Shown one piece after another: positions 15,228-24,637 of a stretch of DNA of 64,000 nucleotides. Within the stretch, counting starts at the first letter, position 1, and the number at the start of each line of letters is the position of its first letter. Below the pieces are notes generated by a model that saw only the letters and a program-made list of their open reading frames with translations, had not been told where the DNA came from and searched no databases. This DNA is from JAAOIF01 sp965206195 (GTDB lineage Bacteria > Pseudomonadota > Gammaproteobacteria > PS1 > Pseudothioglobaceae), in contig CBDBIZ010000011.1 of assembly GCA_965206195.1 (NCBI GenBank), positions 372,001 to 436,000 on the forward strand, written 5' to 3'. Position numbers and translations under genes: made by a program.

Positions 15228-16313
15228 ATGTTTTTATATTTGATTGATTTTTTATCGCAGTTTAATACTGGCTTTGGCGTTCTTAACTACCTAACACTTC
15301 GAGCAGTATTAGCAATGCTAATGGCATTGTTAATTAGTCTTATTTTTGGTCGTTTTTTTATTGACAAATTACACCAATATCAAATTGGTCAAGTGGTTCG
15401 CACTGATGGCCCAGAATCGCACTTTAGAAAAGCTGGCACACCGACTATGGGTGGCATGATGATTTTATTTTCATTCATTCTAAGCAGTATTGTTTGGGGT
15501 GATTGGCATAATGCTTATTTATGGATTATTATTGTTACCACATTTGCATTCGGGGCAATCGGTTCTGCTGATGATTATCTAAAAATTAAACACCAATCCT
15601 CAGCCGGTCTTAGCTCTAAACAAAAATATTTGGCGCAATCTTTAGCTGCAATCTTAATCGGAATATGGCTAATCACCACAACTCGCAATCCGCTTGACGC
15701 ACAATTGTTAATACCATTTTTTAAAGATTTATCAATTCCTCTGGGAATGTTAGGGCTGAGTGTGTTGTCCTATTTTGTAATTGTTGGTAGCTCAAATGCC
15801 GTTAACCTAACCGATGGCTTGGACGGCTTGGCAATTATGCCAGTAATTCTGATTTTAGGTGCTTTGGCAATTTTTGCCTATATTAGTGGTAATTACAATT
15901 TTTCCAATTACCTAAATATGCCATTTATTCCAGGTGTGGGAGAAATATTTGTAATTTGTGCCGCCTTAATCGGTAGTGGGCTAGGTTTCTTATGGTTTAA
16001 TACTTACCCTGCTGAGATTTTTATGGGGGATGTCGGTTCACTGTCTTTAGGTGCTATTTTGGCAGTGATTGCCATTATCGTTCGCCAAGAAATATTGCTT
16101 TTTATTATGAGTGGTGTATTTGTGGCTGAAACACTTTCAGTGATGATTCAAGTTGGTTATTATAAACACACTAAAAAGCGCATTTTTCTAATGGCACCCC
16201 TACATCACCACTTTGAGAAAAAAGGCATGAGCGAGCCTAAAATTATTGTACGATTTTGGATGATAACTTTAATTTTGGTACTGATTAGCCTAGCTTCCGT
16301 CAAAATTCGCTAA
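15228..16313 (+). CDS. mraY: Phospho-N-acetylmuramoyl-pentapeptide transferase
   Basis: A 361-residue membrane protein with about ten spans. The MraY signatures are present: TPTMGG near residue 75, the catalytic Asp pair in GSADDYLKI near 115, NLTDGLDGL near 195, and PLHHHFEKKG near 325. It makes lipid I from UDP-MurNAc-pentapeptide and undecaprenyl phosphate. It is separated from the usual mur/fts cluster. Its stop overlaps the start of the dCMP deaminase gene by one base (TAATG). Confidence 0.95.
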   Translation: MFLYLIDFLSQFNTGFGVLNYLTLRAVLAMLMALLISLIFGRFFIDKLHQYQIGQVVRTDGPESHFRKAGTPTMGGMMILFSFILSSIVWGDWHNAYLWIIIVTTFAFGAIGSADDYLKIKHQSSAGLSSKQKYLAQSLAAILIGIWLITTTRNPLDAQLLIPFFKDLSIPLGMLGLSVLSYFVIVGSSNAVNLTDGLDGLAIMPVILILGALAIFAYISGNYNFSNYLNMPFIPGVGEIFVICAALIGSGLGFLWFNTYPAEIFMGDVGSLSLGAILAVIAIIVRQEILLFIMSGVFVAETLSVMIQVGYYKHTKKRIFLMAPLHHHFEKKGMSEPKIIVRFWMITLILVLISLASVKIR

Positions 16314-16762
16314 TGGCAAACTTAACTAAATGGGATATGCGTTATCTCGCCTTAGCAAAAGAAGTCTCCACTTGGTCAAAAGACCCGTCAACTCAAGTCG
16401 GTGCAGTAACAGTAGGCAACAAAAAAGAAGTGCTTTCACAAGGTTTTAACGGCTTTCCACGCGGCATTAACGATAGCACCAAGCGCTACAGCGAACGAGA
16501 AACCAAGTACAAATTTGTGGTACACGCAGAAATGAATGCCATTTACAATGCCACCTACTCTGGAACCTCGCTTGACGGTGCTACTCTGTATATTTACGGC
16601 TTGCCGATTTGCTCAGAATGTGCCAAAGGCATTATTCAGGTTGGCATCAAAAAAGTCGTGATAGAAAAATCCAAAGAACTCGATAATTGGAACGACAGCG
16701 TTAAACTTTCACAAGAAATGTTTGAAGAAGCAGGGGTTAAACTACTGATAAAAAACCAATAA
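16313..16762 (+). CDS. Deoxycytidylate (dCMP) deaminase family protein
   Basis: A 149-residue zinc-dependent deaminase. The motifs HAEMNAIYNA (near residue 77) and PICSECAKGIIQ (near 103) supply the His/Glu/Cys/Cys zinc and proton-shuttle residues. The N-terminal WSKDPSTQVGAV matches dCMP deaminase/ComEB. It would feed dUMP to ThyA, encoded elsewhere in this window (33394-34248). The start overlaps the mraY stop, and prfC begins five bases after its end, so it sits inside an operon of unrelated functions. Confidence 0.85.
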   Translation: MANLTKWDMRYLALAKEVSTWSKDPSTQVGAVTVGNKKEVLSQGFNGFPRGINDSTKRYSERETKYKFVVHAEMNAIYNATYSGTSLDGATLYIYGLPICSECAKGIIQVGIKKVVIEKSKELDNWNDSVKLSQEMFEEAGVKLLIKNQ

Positions 16763-16767
16763 ACACC

Positions 16768-18336
16768 ATGTCTGAAGTTTCTAAACGCCGTACTTTTGCG
16801 ATTATTTCTCACCCTGATGCTGGCAAAACCACGGTAACTGAAAAACTGTTGTTATATGCAGGCGCGATTAAAACCGCTGGCAGTGTCAAAGCGCGCAAAG
16901 CCAACACGCATGCCACTAGTGACTGGATGGAGATAGAAAAACAACGCGGTATTTCTATTACCTCATCAATCATGCAATTTGAATATGACAAACACGTCAT
17001 CAATCTACTTGATACCCCAGGGCATGAAGATTTTTCTGAAGATACTTATCGCACACTTACTGCGGTGGACTCGGCACTAATGGTGATTGACGTTGCCAAA
17101 GGTGTGGAGATACGCACTATTAAACTGATGGAAGTCTGCCGCCTACGCAACACACCAATCCTTACCTTTATCAACAAACTTGACCGCGAGGGTAAAGCGC
17201 CAATTGATTTGTTAGATGAAGTTGAATCAGTACTCAAGATTGAATGTACCCCTATTACTTGGCCAATTGGCATGGGCAAACGTTTCAAAGGCGTGGCACA
17301 TCTACTTGATGACAAAGTTTATTTGTTTGAGACGGGTAAAAACTCTGAAATTGGCAAAAACGTAATGATTGACGGTATCGATAACCCTGAATTAGACGCA
17401 ATATTAGGTGCGGATGTTGCGCTTGAAATGCGCGAAGAGGTTGAATTAATTCGTGAAACTACCACGCCTTTTGATTTAAATAAATTTCTCGCAGCCAAAC
17501 AAACCCCAGTATTTTTTGGCTCTGCCATTTCCAATTTTGGCATTCAAAACTTGCTCGATGGCTTTATTAAATATGCACCAACACCAAAAAATCGTAAATC
17601 AGACATCAGAGAAGTCGAGCCAAGTGAGCGTAAACTCACAGGCTTTGTATTTAAAATTCAAGCCAATATGGACCCTAAACACCACGACCGTCTGGCTTTT
17701 ATGCGACTCGTTAGTGGTGAATATAGAAAAGGCATGAAAGTGCTACAAGTATCAACGGGCAAACAAATCAAAATCGCCAATGCACATACTTTTATGTCTC
17801 GCGAACGTGAATCAGCCGAGGTAGCGTATGCAGGTGATGTGATTGGCATTCATAATCACGGTGGTATTCGCATTGGAGATACTTTTACCCAGGGTGAAAA
17901 ACTTAATTTTAGTGGTGTTCCTAATTTTGCCCCAGAGCTATTTCGCCGTGCTGTACTCAAAGACCCACTCAAAGCCAAAGCCTTACAAAAAGGGCTAAAC
18001 CAGCTTTGTGAAGAAGGTGCAACGCAAGTATTTCGCCCAATTATCAACAATGTGCAAATTTTAGGTGCAGTCGGTGTGTTGCAATTTGACGTAGTCGCCC
18101 ACCGCCTAAAATATGAATATGGAGTTGATTGCCAATTTGAAACCATCACTATCGCTACCGCGCGTTGGATTAGTGGCAGTGACAAGGACATTGAGCAACT
18201 GAAAATTAAGACGGGTAATAATATCGCTATTGATTCTGCTGGAATGCTAACTTACTTAGCACCGTCTACAGTCAATTTGCAACTCACTAAAGAGCGTCAT
18301 CCAAACTTGGTTTTTGCTACTACTCGCGAACACTAA
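16768..18336 (+). CDS. prfC: Peptide chain release factor 3
   Basis: A 522-residue translational GTPase. The G motifs are SHPDAGKTTVTEK (G1), QRGISITSS (G2), DTPGHEDFSEDT (G3) and TFINKLDREG (G4, N-K-x-D). Domain II and the RF3-specific C-terminal domain follow at normal length. RF3 recycles RF1/RF2 from terminated ribosomes. Its end faces the unknown exported protein gene, with only 15 bases between them and no obvious terminator. Confidence 0.96.
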   Translation: MSEVSKRRTFAIISHPDAGKTTVTEKLLLYAGAIKTAGSVKARKANTHATSDWMEIEKQRGISITSSIMQFEYDKHVINLLDTPGHEDFSEDTYRTLTAVDSALMVIDVAKGVEIRTIKLMEVCRLRNTPILTFINKLDREGKAPIDLLDEVESVLKIECTPITWPIGMGKRFKGVAHLLDDKVYLFETGKNSEIGKNVMIDGIDNPELDAILGADVALEMREEVELIRETTTPFDLNKFLAAKQTPVFFGSAISNFGIQNLLDGFIKYAPTPKNRKSDIREVEPSERKLTGFVFKIQANMDPKHHDRLAFMRLVSGEYRKGMKVLQVSTGKQIKIANAHTFMSRERESAEVAYAGDVIGIHNHGGIRIGDTFTQGEKLNFSGVPNFAPELFRRAVLKDPLKAKALQKGLNQLCEEGATQVFRPIINNVQILGAVGVLQFDVVAHRLKYEYGVDCQFETITIATARWISGSDKDIEQLKIKTGNNIAIDSAGMLTYLAPSTVNLQLTKERHPNLVFATTREH

Positions 18337-18351
18337 ATTTTTCAATTACAA

Positions 18352-18939
18352 CTAGTATTTCATGTTGTGTCCGACATGTGGATTATCACCCGATGCGATC
18401 GCCCAGTGGTGGGCTTGATGATGACTGCCAATCGCCATCACGCCGATATAACCCAACCCCCTAAGTTTAGCAACTTGTTTGGCATTCTTGGTCGTGACGT
18501 TCAAGATAAATACACCGTTGTTATTTTCAACTTGCATATCCCAGCCAGTTTCTACACGCATTTGTGCAGGGTGCGCCAAAAGCACGTTGGTTAATGATTT
18601 TAACGCTCTATCAGTTGTTGGGGTAACCACTGCTTGAAAGCCATTTTTGATAGAGTGCTGCATAACATCAATATTTAGCGTCATATCTCGCATCTGCACC
18701 AAATGTAATCGCAACGCTTCAAGATTGACTTTTGTCCAATCGGTGTTAGGATTAGCTTCCAATACGGTAATCAGCTCTTGTATCGTGGCAAATGGGTCGG
18801 TGCCTGCCTCAGTTAACACGGTATTGTTGGTTTTAATATTTGTTTGCTGATGATGTACATACTCTGTTTGCGAAATTGCTGATGAGCTTGCTACGATAGC
18901 AATAATGACAAAAACGATTATTTTACGGTTTAGCTGCAT
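18352..18939 (-). CDS. Exported protein of unknown function, histidine-rich C-terminus
   Basis: A 195-residue protein from the start at 18939 (MQLNRKIIVFVIIAIVASSSA, a signal peptide). The body is a predicted helix/strand domain (IQELITVLEANPNTDWTKVN, then MRDMTLNIDVMQHSIKNG). The C-terminal part is rich in His (SHHQAHHWAIASGDNPHVGHN), which suggests metal binding but does not prove it. I do not recognise the family. Two further in-frame ATGs upstream (18972 and 18999) each have their own GGAG-type ribosome site. The chosen start gives the best signal peptide and has GGAGG seven bases upstream. Confidence 0.75.
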   Translation of the reverse strand: MQLNRKIIVFVIIAIVASSSAISQTEYVHHQQTNIKTNNTVLTEAGTDPFATIQELITVLEANPNTDWTKVNLEALRLHLVQMRDMTLNIDVMQHSIKNGFQAVVTPTTDRALKSLTNVLLAHPAQMRVETGWDMQVENNNGVFILNVTTKNAKQVAKLRGLGYIGVMAIGSHHQAHHWAIASGDNPHVGHNMKY

Positions 18940-18999
18940 TTGCGCACCTCCAAATATCTTGATTAGTTTCATTTTCACACCTCCAAGTGTCTTGAGCAT
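18937..18999 (-). repeat. Imperfect tandem repeat carrying nested ribosome sites and starts
   Basis: On the minus strand, two imperfect copies (27 and 33 bases) of ATG-CT(A)-(AT)CAAGA-A-TTGGAGGTG-G-AA run into the ATG at 18939. Each copy ends in GGAGGTG followed by an in-frame ATG. The reading frame stays open through both copies, so the units read MLKTLGGVK and MKLIKIFGGAQ ahead of MQLNRK. Confidence 0.75.
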
Positions 19000-19045
19000 A
19001 ATTAAATTACATCTCCAACCTAACAAACGACTTAATTAAATCTAA

Positions 19046-19378
19046 CTAAACTTGAACATACACCCAAGCTGCTTGTCCAGATTGAAACTCGCCCATAACT
19101 CGCTTGTAAGCGGCTACTTCATATTTATCTGCATACGCTAATTCTTGAGCACTAATTTTAAACACTTTTCCGCTAATGCTGCTACCAAGATTAGGTACAG
19201 CAATCTGGTGATAAGTTTTTCCACTAAGGGCTACCACCTGCGCATTGTTGATTTTAACCAAGTCAAGTTTGTAGTTTAATAACTGATCAACATAGCCTTC
19301 TAACTCACGCCCAAAAGTTTCTAACTGTACAGCACTATCTTGCAATGTGCCATAGGAGAATAATAGCTCTGTTGGCAT
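19046..19378 (-). CDS. Gamma-glutamylcyclotransferase-fold (AIG2/YtfP-like) protein
   Basis: A 110-residue protein with the AIG2/YtfP signature LFSYGTLQD (residues 6-14). The acidic ADKYEVAAYKR near residue 82 is where the family's catalytic Glu lies (Y-E-x-x-x-Y-x-R). The substrate is unknown: members act as gamma-glutamylamine or gamma-glutamyl cyclotransferases. The start overlaps the stop of the M16 peptidase gene by one base, so it is the tail gene of the M16 operon. Confidence 0.8.
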   Translation of the reverse strand: MPTELLFSYGTLQDSAVQLETFGRELEGYVDQLLNYKLDLVKINNAQVVALSGKTYHQIAVPNLGSSISGKVFKISAQELAYADKYEVAAYKRVMGEFQSGQAAWVYVQV

Positions 19379-20679
19379 TACTGCTCGCCCACGGTTACAA
19401 CAATCAGTTTGTCTATATCAATTAAACGATTAAAAGCAGTTTGAATGTCTTTGGTGCTGATGTGCTTGATGTTATCAACAAAGCTGGATAAATAATCCAG
19501 TGGCAAGTTATAAAAACCTATGACCGATAAATGGGTCAGAATATTACTATTGCTTGATGTTTTTAGAGCGAAACCGCCAATAATATTGTCTTTGCCGTGT
19601 TGTAATTGCTCGTCACTTATCGATTGATTGATAAAGTTTTTAAGGGTTTGCAGTGCAATACTTTTAGCTTCAAGCACTTGGTCATTTTTGGTTTGTAAGC
19701 TCAATAAAAAATAACCATTTGAGCGCATTTTAGTAAAAACACTATATGTCGAATAAGCTAAGCCTTTTTTCTCGCGAATTTCACTACTCAAAATAGCACT
19801 TAAACCAATCCCACCAAAAATATGGTTACCAAGGTACAAAGCATAATAATCAGGATGTGTGCGGTTAATACCTGTTTGCCCAATTAATAAATGCGTTTGT
19901 TTTGATGGAAAGTTAATGTGGATGGTTTGTGATACTTTCAAAGGCTCAACAATGGGATTTGCTCGCGCTGGTTGGCCAATGTTTAGGCCATGTGAAATTT
20001 GGCGTGCAATCTCTTTGGCTTTAACCATACTAATATCGCCCACTAAGGCAATGGTCAGATTTTTTGCCACGTAATAGCGTTGGTAATGTTTCCTCAAATC
20101 TTCAATAGCGATATTTTTCAAACTATTTTGAGTGCCAATTGTCTGATGTGCATAAGGGTGAGTTGCAAATACCGCTTGATTAAATGCCTTGGATGCAATA
20201 CTTGCTGGGGATTGCTTATTAGCCTCAATCTCGCGCAATACTTGATGCTTCTCACGAGTTAGATAAGTTTGTCGAAAGTCTGGCTGGGTGATGACTTCAC
20301 TAAACATTGCCAATGATTTTTGTAACGCGCTTGCTTTCGTTAACGTGCGCAGGGAAACAATAGACATATCCTTAAATGAACTACTAGAAAACTTGGCGCC
20401 AACCGCCTCAAAAGTGTTGATAATTTGCTCCTCAGTGTGATATTTAGTAGCAGTGCCTAATAAACGATTGGTTAGCGATGCTAAGCCAAATTGTGCACCA
20501 TCTGTGGACGAGGCGGCCGCAAAATTTAGTTGAATATCAAGCATTGGTAAACTCTTGGTTTGAATAAACAAAACTTTTGCACCTTCAGGCGTGTGCCAAT
20601 GTGCAATATCTAGCTGAGCATAAGCACTGCCAGCAAAAAATGAAAGTATTAATAACAACAATGTCGCTAATAGCTTCAT
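19378..20679 (-). CDS. M16-family peptidase-like protein, probably the non-catalytic partner
   Basis: A 433-residue exported protein (signal peptide MKLLATLLLLILSFFAGSAYA). It has the two-domain M16 layout (LLGTATKYHTEEQI, VLREIEANKQSP, LTIALVGDIS), but the HxxEH zinc motif is replaced: the region around LASLTNRLLGTATKYH lacks it. In bacterial M16B pairs, one subunit carries the zinc site and the other supplies the R/Y pair. This gene follows the active subunit with an ATGA overlap, so the two probably form a periplasmic heterodimer. Confidence 0.85.
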   Translation of the reverse strand: MKLLATLLLLILSFFAGSAYAQLDIAHWHTPEGAKVLFIQTKSLPMLDIQLNFAAASSTDGAQFGLASLTNRLLGTATKYHTEEQIINTFEAVGAKFSSSSFKDMSIVSLRTLTKASALQKSLAMFSEVITQPDFRQTYLTREKHQVLREIEANKQSPASIASKAFNQAVFATHPYAHQTIGTQNSLKNIAIEDLRKHYQRYYVAKNLTIALVGDISMVKAKEIARQISHGLNIGQPARANPIVEPLKVSQTIHINFPSKQTHLLIGQTGINRTHPDYYALYLGNHIFGGIGLSAILSSEIREKKGLAYSTYSVFTKMRSNGYFLLSLQTKNDQVLEAKSIALQTLKNFINQSISDEQLQHGKDNIIGGFALKTSSNSNILTHLSVIGFYNLPLDYLSSFVDNIKHISTKDIQTAFNRLIDIDKLIVVTVGEQ

Positions 20680-22028
20680 TTTAAACCTTGTGGCACTAGC
20701 TCAACTGAATTGGCAGTGGAAAAATCCAGATATTGTTTTGCAACATTAGCAACGTCTTTAGCGTTAACGGCGTTCATATTATCAACATAATCAAAATAGC
20801 GCTCTAGCGGCAAACCTACCGTTGAAAGCATCCCTAAATAATACGATTGAGTTGATATTTGATCTTGCTTGAAGACAAAATCCGCCTCAAGTTGTTGCTT
20901 AATACGATGCAGTTGCGCTTGAATTAAATCAGGATTATTAATTAACTTAGCCACTTGGCTTTTAATCGCATTCAAAATACTTTGGTTGCTGAACCCATTG
21001 GCAGGTACAAATGCTAAATTAAACAAAGTGTTAAATCTATCATACAAATGATAACTTGCATTTATGCTAGAAGCAATTTGTTGCTGCCGAACCAGGACTT
21101 TAGACAACTGACTATCTAATACATAAGCCAGCATATCTAAGTCGTAGGCGGTTTTATCGTTGGTGCTTTGCTCGCTTGTGGTTTTTAGACTCGGCACTGG
21201 AAATGACAAAGCATAAAATGGCAACTTGGCTTTAAGTTTTAACACCTGAGTATTAGACTTGAGTGGGATTGATGCTCGAGCCGATGTTGAAATATTAACC
21301 TGACGCTGATAGTTGCCAAAATATTGCTTTGCCAATATGATTACCTGGCTTGGATCAACATCACCAACCACCACTAAAGTGGCATTATTCGGTGTATAAT
21401 ATTTTTCATACCAGCGCGTTAAATCGCTCAAAGTATAACTTGCTATGTCTTCTTGAAACCCAATCACTGGAGCGTGATAAGCACCATTTTCGGCAAACGA
21501 GATCAGCTGCAAAGTCTCATAAACTTTGGCGTTAGGGTTGTCTTCGACGCGCAACCTACGCTCTTCGGTAACCACTTGTCTTTCTTTGGCAAACTCACTA
21601 TCAAGTAAAACCAAATTACGCATACGGTCCGCTTCTAGCTGGAGTGCTAATGCCAATTTTGACTTGTGCATCGTTTGATAATAAGCAGTGTAATCTCTGG
21701 AAGTAAAGGCATTATCATTACCGCCATTTCTGGCAATGATTTTTGAAAATTCACCAATAGGATAGTCGCTAGTGCCTTTAAACATCATGTGTTCTAACAT
21801 GTGCGAAATGCCCGTAATTGGGCGCGGCTCATCACTACTACCGACCCCGTACCAAAGTTGAGAAATAAACACAGGTGCACGCTTATCTACTTTGACAATA
21901 ATCTTGAGTCCGTTCTTAAGCATTGCCGTAGTCACAGAATTGCTATCAAGTGATGCAGCAAATACTACACCAGGAAATACAAAAAATGCAACAACTAACA
22001 AACCTAACGATTTAACCATCTTTTCCAA
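20676..22028 (-). CDS. M16-family zinc peptidase, catalytic subunit
   Basis: A 450-residue exported protein. A signal peptide (LGLLVVAFFVFPGVVFA) is followed by the inverted zinc motif HMLEHMMFKGT (HxxEH), with the distal glutamate in VVTEERRLRVEDNP. The C-terminal M16 domain holds VVVGDVDPSQV. It is a processing protease of the M16B (PqqL/MPP-like) class in the periplasm. It overlaps its partner gene downstream, and its start overlaps the end of msrQ by 25 bases. M16 pairs near ftsY, as here, are common in gammaproteobacteria. Confidence 0.9.
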   Translation of the reverse strand: MEKMVKSLGLLVVAFFVFPGVVFAASLDSNSVTTAMLKNGLKIIVKVDKRAPVFISQLWYGVGSSDEPRPITGISHMLEHMMFKGTSDYPIGEFSKIIARNGGNDNAFTSRDYTAYYQTMHKSKLALALQLEADRMRNLVLLDSEFAKERQVVTEERRLRVEDNPNAKVYETLQLISFAENGAYHAPVIGFQEDIASYTLSDLTRWYEKYYTPNNATLVVVGDVDPSQVIILAKQYFGNYQRQVNISTSARASIPLKSNTQVLKLKAKLPFYALSFPVPSLKTTSEQSTNDKTAYDLDMLAYVLDSQLSKVLVRQQQIASSINASYHLYDRFNTLFNLAFVPANGFSNQSILNAIKSQVAKLINNPDLIQAQLHRIKQQLEADFVFKQDQISTQSYYLGMLSTVGLPLERYFDYVDNMNAVNAKDVANVAKQYLDFSTANSVELVPQGLK

Positions 22029-22579
22029 TTCACTCTAAAACTGAGTAACAATAATGTAATTGCCGCATAAATTATCGGCTCAATATCGGTTGCAGACTTT
22101 GCTTGCCAATAAAAATGCACCACCGCCAATAAACTAATTAGATAAACTGATTTGTGTAGTTTTTTCCAACGTTTACCCAAGCGTCGAACCATCTTTTTGG
22201 TAGAAGTAAGCGCTAATAACGATAACAAAATAAATGCACTAAAACCCAGCGTTATATACGGACGTTTTACAATATCTTCAAGAATAAACGCTGCATTAAA
22301 CTGCTGATCAATTAAGAAAATACTCAGATGCAAGCAGGCGTAAAAAAAACTAAACACGCCAATCATGCGGCGATATTTAATAATGGAAAAAGGCAGTATT
22401 TTATTAAGTGGTGTGATTAGCAAACTAAGTAGTAAAAATCTCAACGCCCATTGCCCTGTTGGGTTGGTAATCTCTTCAATCGGGTCAATTAAATTACCCA
22501 ACAGCACATCAGACAACAGTAACAAAAAAGGCGTTAAAAGCAATATAAATAATAGCGGCTTTTGCCAAAATATTCGCAT
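22004..22579 (-). CDS. msrQ: Heme-binding membrane subunit of methionine sulfoxide reductase
   Basis: A 191-residue protein with about six membrane spans and the YedZ/MsrQ ferric-reductase-like core. ALRFLLLSLLITPL, RRMIGVFSFFYACLH and KKLHKSVYLISLLAVVHFYW hold the heme-ligand histidines. It feeds electrons from the quinone pool to MsrP, which repairs oxidised methionine in periplasmic proteins. It lies 6 bases downstream of msrP in the normal PQ order. Confidence 0.92.
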   Translation of the reverse strand: MRIFWQKPLLFILLLTPFLLLLSDVLLGNLIDPIEEITNPTGQWALRFLLLSLLITPLNKILPFSIIKYRRMIGVFSFFYACLHLSIFLIDQQFNAAFILEDIVKRPYITLGFSAFILLSLLALTSTKKMVRRLGKRWKKLHKSVYLISLLAVVHFYWQAKSATDIEPIIYAAITLLLLSFRVNWKRWLNR

Positions 22580-22585
22580 GTTAAA

Positions 22586-23539
22586 TTAAAAATTCTGACG
22601 TAAATCAAGCCCTGCATATAAATGTGAAACCTCATCAGCGTAGCCATTAAACAGCTCAGTTTTACGTTTTTCTGGCTTAAAAAAGCTACCCCTGCCAATT
22701 ATCCGTTCGCGCGCTTGCGACCAACGCGGATGAGAAACATCTGGATTAACATTAGCATAAAAACCATACTCGTTAGGACCTGCTAGATTCCAAGAAGTGG
22801 ATGGCTCATTTTCTACAAACTCAATAGATACAATCGATTTAATGTTCTTAAAGCCATATTTCCACGGCACAACTAAGCGTATTGGTGCGCCATTTTGGTT
22901 AGGTAAGGTTTTACCATACAGTCCAACTGCAAGAAAACTAAGCGGATTCATCGCCTCACCAATCTTTAAACCTTCAGTATAAGGCCATTTTAGAATTGGG
23001 TACTTTTGCCCTGGCATTTGTTTAGGGTCAAAAAGGGTAGTAAATTTGACATACTTGGCTTTTGAAGTTGGTTCAAAGGTCTTTAGCACCTCCGCTAAAG
23101 ACACTCCCACCCAAGGAATCACCATTGACCAAGCCTCAACACAACGAAAACGATAAATTCGCTCTTCTAATTGGTAAGGCGCAATAAAATCTTCTAAATC
23201 ATAATCACCCTGTTTGGCACATTCACCAGAAACCTTAATATGCCAAGGTTTGGGTTTTAAGGTATGGGCGTTTTTAGCAGGGTCACGCTTGTCAGTGCCA
23301 AACTCGTAAAAATTATTATAGTTGCTAATCTCTTTAAACGAATGTGGTTCTAAATCTTTGCCGTAATCTGTGGTAATAATTTTATCGGACAACCCGCCGC
23401 CTTTTACCCCTTCTGCCAAACTTGGAAAGGTGCTAAATGTAGCCACGCCGAGACCAAAATATGTACTTTTTTTGATAAACGCTCGACGATTGAGATAGTG
23501 CACTTCATCGGTGACATGGTGTTCGGTTATTTTTTTCAT
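22586..23539 (-). CDS. msrP: Periplasmic methionine sulfoxide reductase, molybdopterin subunit
   Basis: A 317-residue YedY/MsrP protein. The N-terminus has a twin-arginine signal (LNRRAFIKKSTYFGLG, residues 17-32). The molybdopterin domain contains YRFRCVEAWSMVIPW, whose cysteine is the molybdenum ligand. The C-terminal GRGSFFKPEKRKTELFNGY is typical of the family. It is exported folded and works with MsrQ, encoded directly downstream. The length matches the family. Confidence 0.94.
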   Translation of the reverse strand: MKKITEHHVTDEVHYLNRRAFIKKSTYFGLGVATFSTFPSLAEGVKGGGLSDKIITTDYGKDLEPHSFKEISNYNNFYEFGTDKRDPAKNAHTLKPKPWHIKVSGECAKQGDYDLEDFIAPYQLEERIYRFRCVEAWSMVIPWVGVSLAEVLKTFEPTSKAKYVKFTTLFDPKQMPGQKYPILKWPYTEGLKIGEAMNPLSFLAVGLYGKTLPNQNGAPIRLVVPWKYGFKNIKSIVSIEFVENEPSTSWNLAGPNEYGFYANVNPDVSHPRWSQARERIIGRGSFFKPEKRKTELFNGYADEVSHLYAGLDLRQNF

Positions 23540-23674
23540 TCTTGCTATAAGTTTGATAATTGATTAAAACTTTGTCTGATTATACGTCAGCAACTATCTA
23601 AAAGTTCCACTTTGATAAAAATAAAAAGCAGTAAAATTACACTTTCTGGCTTTCTATTGCTATTCATCACATTT

Positions 23675-24637
23675 ATGTTTAATTTTTTAAAAAAATCTCC
23701 TACTCAAGACAACCATGCTAATGCCAAAAGACCAGCTACATTAAGCCAGCGTCTAAGCAAATCTCGCCAACAATTTGGCACTGGTTTATCCGCACTACTA
23801 CTGGGAAAAAAAGCGATCGACGATGGGCTTTTAGAGGCGTTAGAGACACTTTTAATTACCGCTGATGTTGGCATTAACACCACTGATAAGTTACTAGAAT
23901 CTGTGCGTAAACAAGCTAGGCGAAAAACACTTAAAAATTCTGATGAACTGTACCAATGCGTAAAAGACGAGTTGGCGAAATTACTCCTTGAAAACAACCA
24001 ACTAAGTATTGATATTGGTGAAACTTTTGTAATATTAATTGTAGGTATCAATGGTGCTGGCAAAACCACCACCATTGGTAAATTGGCAAAGTCCTTTCAA
24101 AATCAAGGTAAATCCGTTATGCTCGCAGCAGGTGATACCTTTCGCGCCGCCGCGGTCGAACAGCTCAAAATGTGGGGTGAGCGCAACGACGTACCAGTGG
24201 TAGCGCAGACCACAGGGGCAGACCCCGCTGCAGTGGTGTTTGATGCGTACGAATCCGCCAGAGCTAAAAACATTAATATTTTGATTGCTGATACCGCAGG
24301 GCGCTTGCACACTCAAGACAACCTAATGCAAGAACTAAAAAAAATTAAACGCATATTAGGCAAACACAATGATAACGCACCGCATGAAACCATGTTAGTG
24401 ATTGATGGTGGGTCGGGGCAAAATGCCGTTAGTCAGGCGCATGAATTTAATCAAGCCATTGGACTAAGTGGCATTAGTGTTACCAAACTCGATGGCACTG
24501 CCAAAGGCGGGGTATTGTTTGCGATTTCAGATACACTTAAATTACCCATTCGCTATCTTGGTGTTGGCGAGGGGATTGATGATTTAAAACCCTTTAATGT
24601 CAAAGAATTTATTGACGCTTTGTTTGATTCCACGTAA
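23675..24637 (+). CDS. ftsY: Signal recognition particle receptor
   Basis: A 320-residue SRP-family GTPase from the start at 23675 (MFNFLKKSPTQD). A start 63 bases upstream would add a hydrophobic tail not normal for FtsY. The N-terminal acidic A domain is very short. The NG domain is complete: GINGAGKTTTIGKLA (G1), DTFRAAAVEQL, DTAGRL (G3), TKLDGTAKGG (G4) and GVGEGIDDL. It docks ribosome-SRP complexes at the inner membrane. It is followed immediately by the AlkC-like gene and runs divergently from msrP. Confidence 0.94.
   Translation: MFNFLKKSPTQDNHANAKRPATLSQRLSKSRQQFGTGLSALLLGKKAIDDGLLEALETLLITADVGINTTDKLLESVRKQARRKTLKNSDELYQCVKDELAKLLLENNQLSIDIGETFVILIVGINGAGKTTTIGKLAKSFQNQGKSVMLAAGDTFRAAAVEQLKMWGERNDVPVVAQTTGADPAAVVFDAYESARAKNINILIADTAGRLHTQDNLMQELKKIKRILGKHNDNAPHETMLVIDGGSGQNAVSQAHEFNQAIGLSGISVTKLDGTAKGGVLFAISDTLKLPIRYLGVGEGIDDLKPFNVKEFIDALFDST

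Noticed and set aside
19378..20679. Decayed M16 peptidase because of the missing HxxEH
   Set aside because: The frame is intact and coupled to an active partner; M16B heterodimers normally have one subunit without the zinc site.
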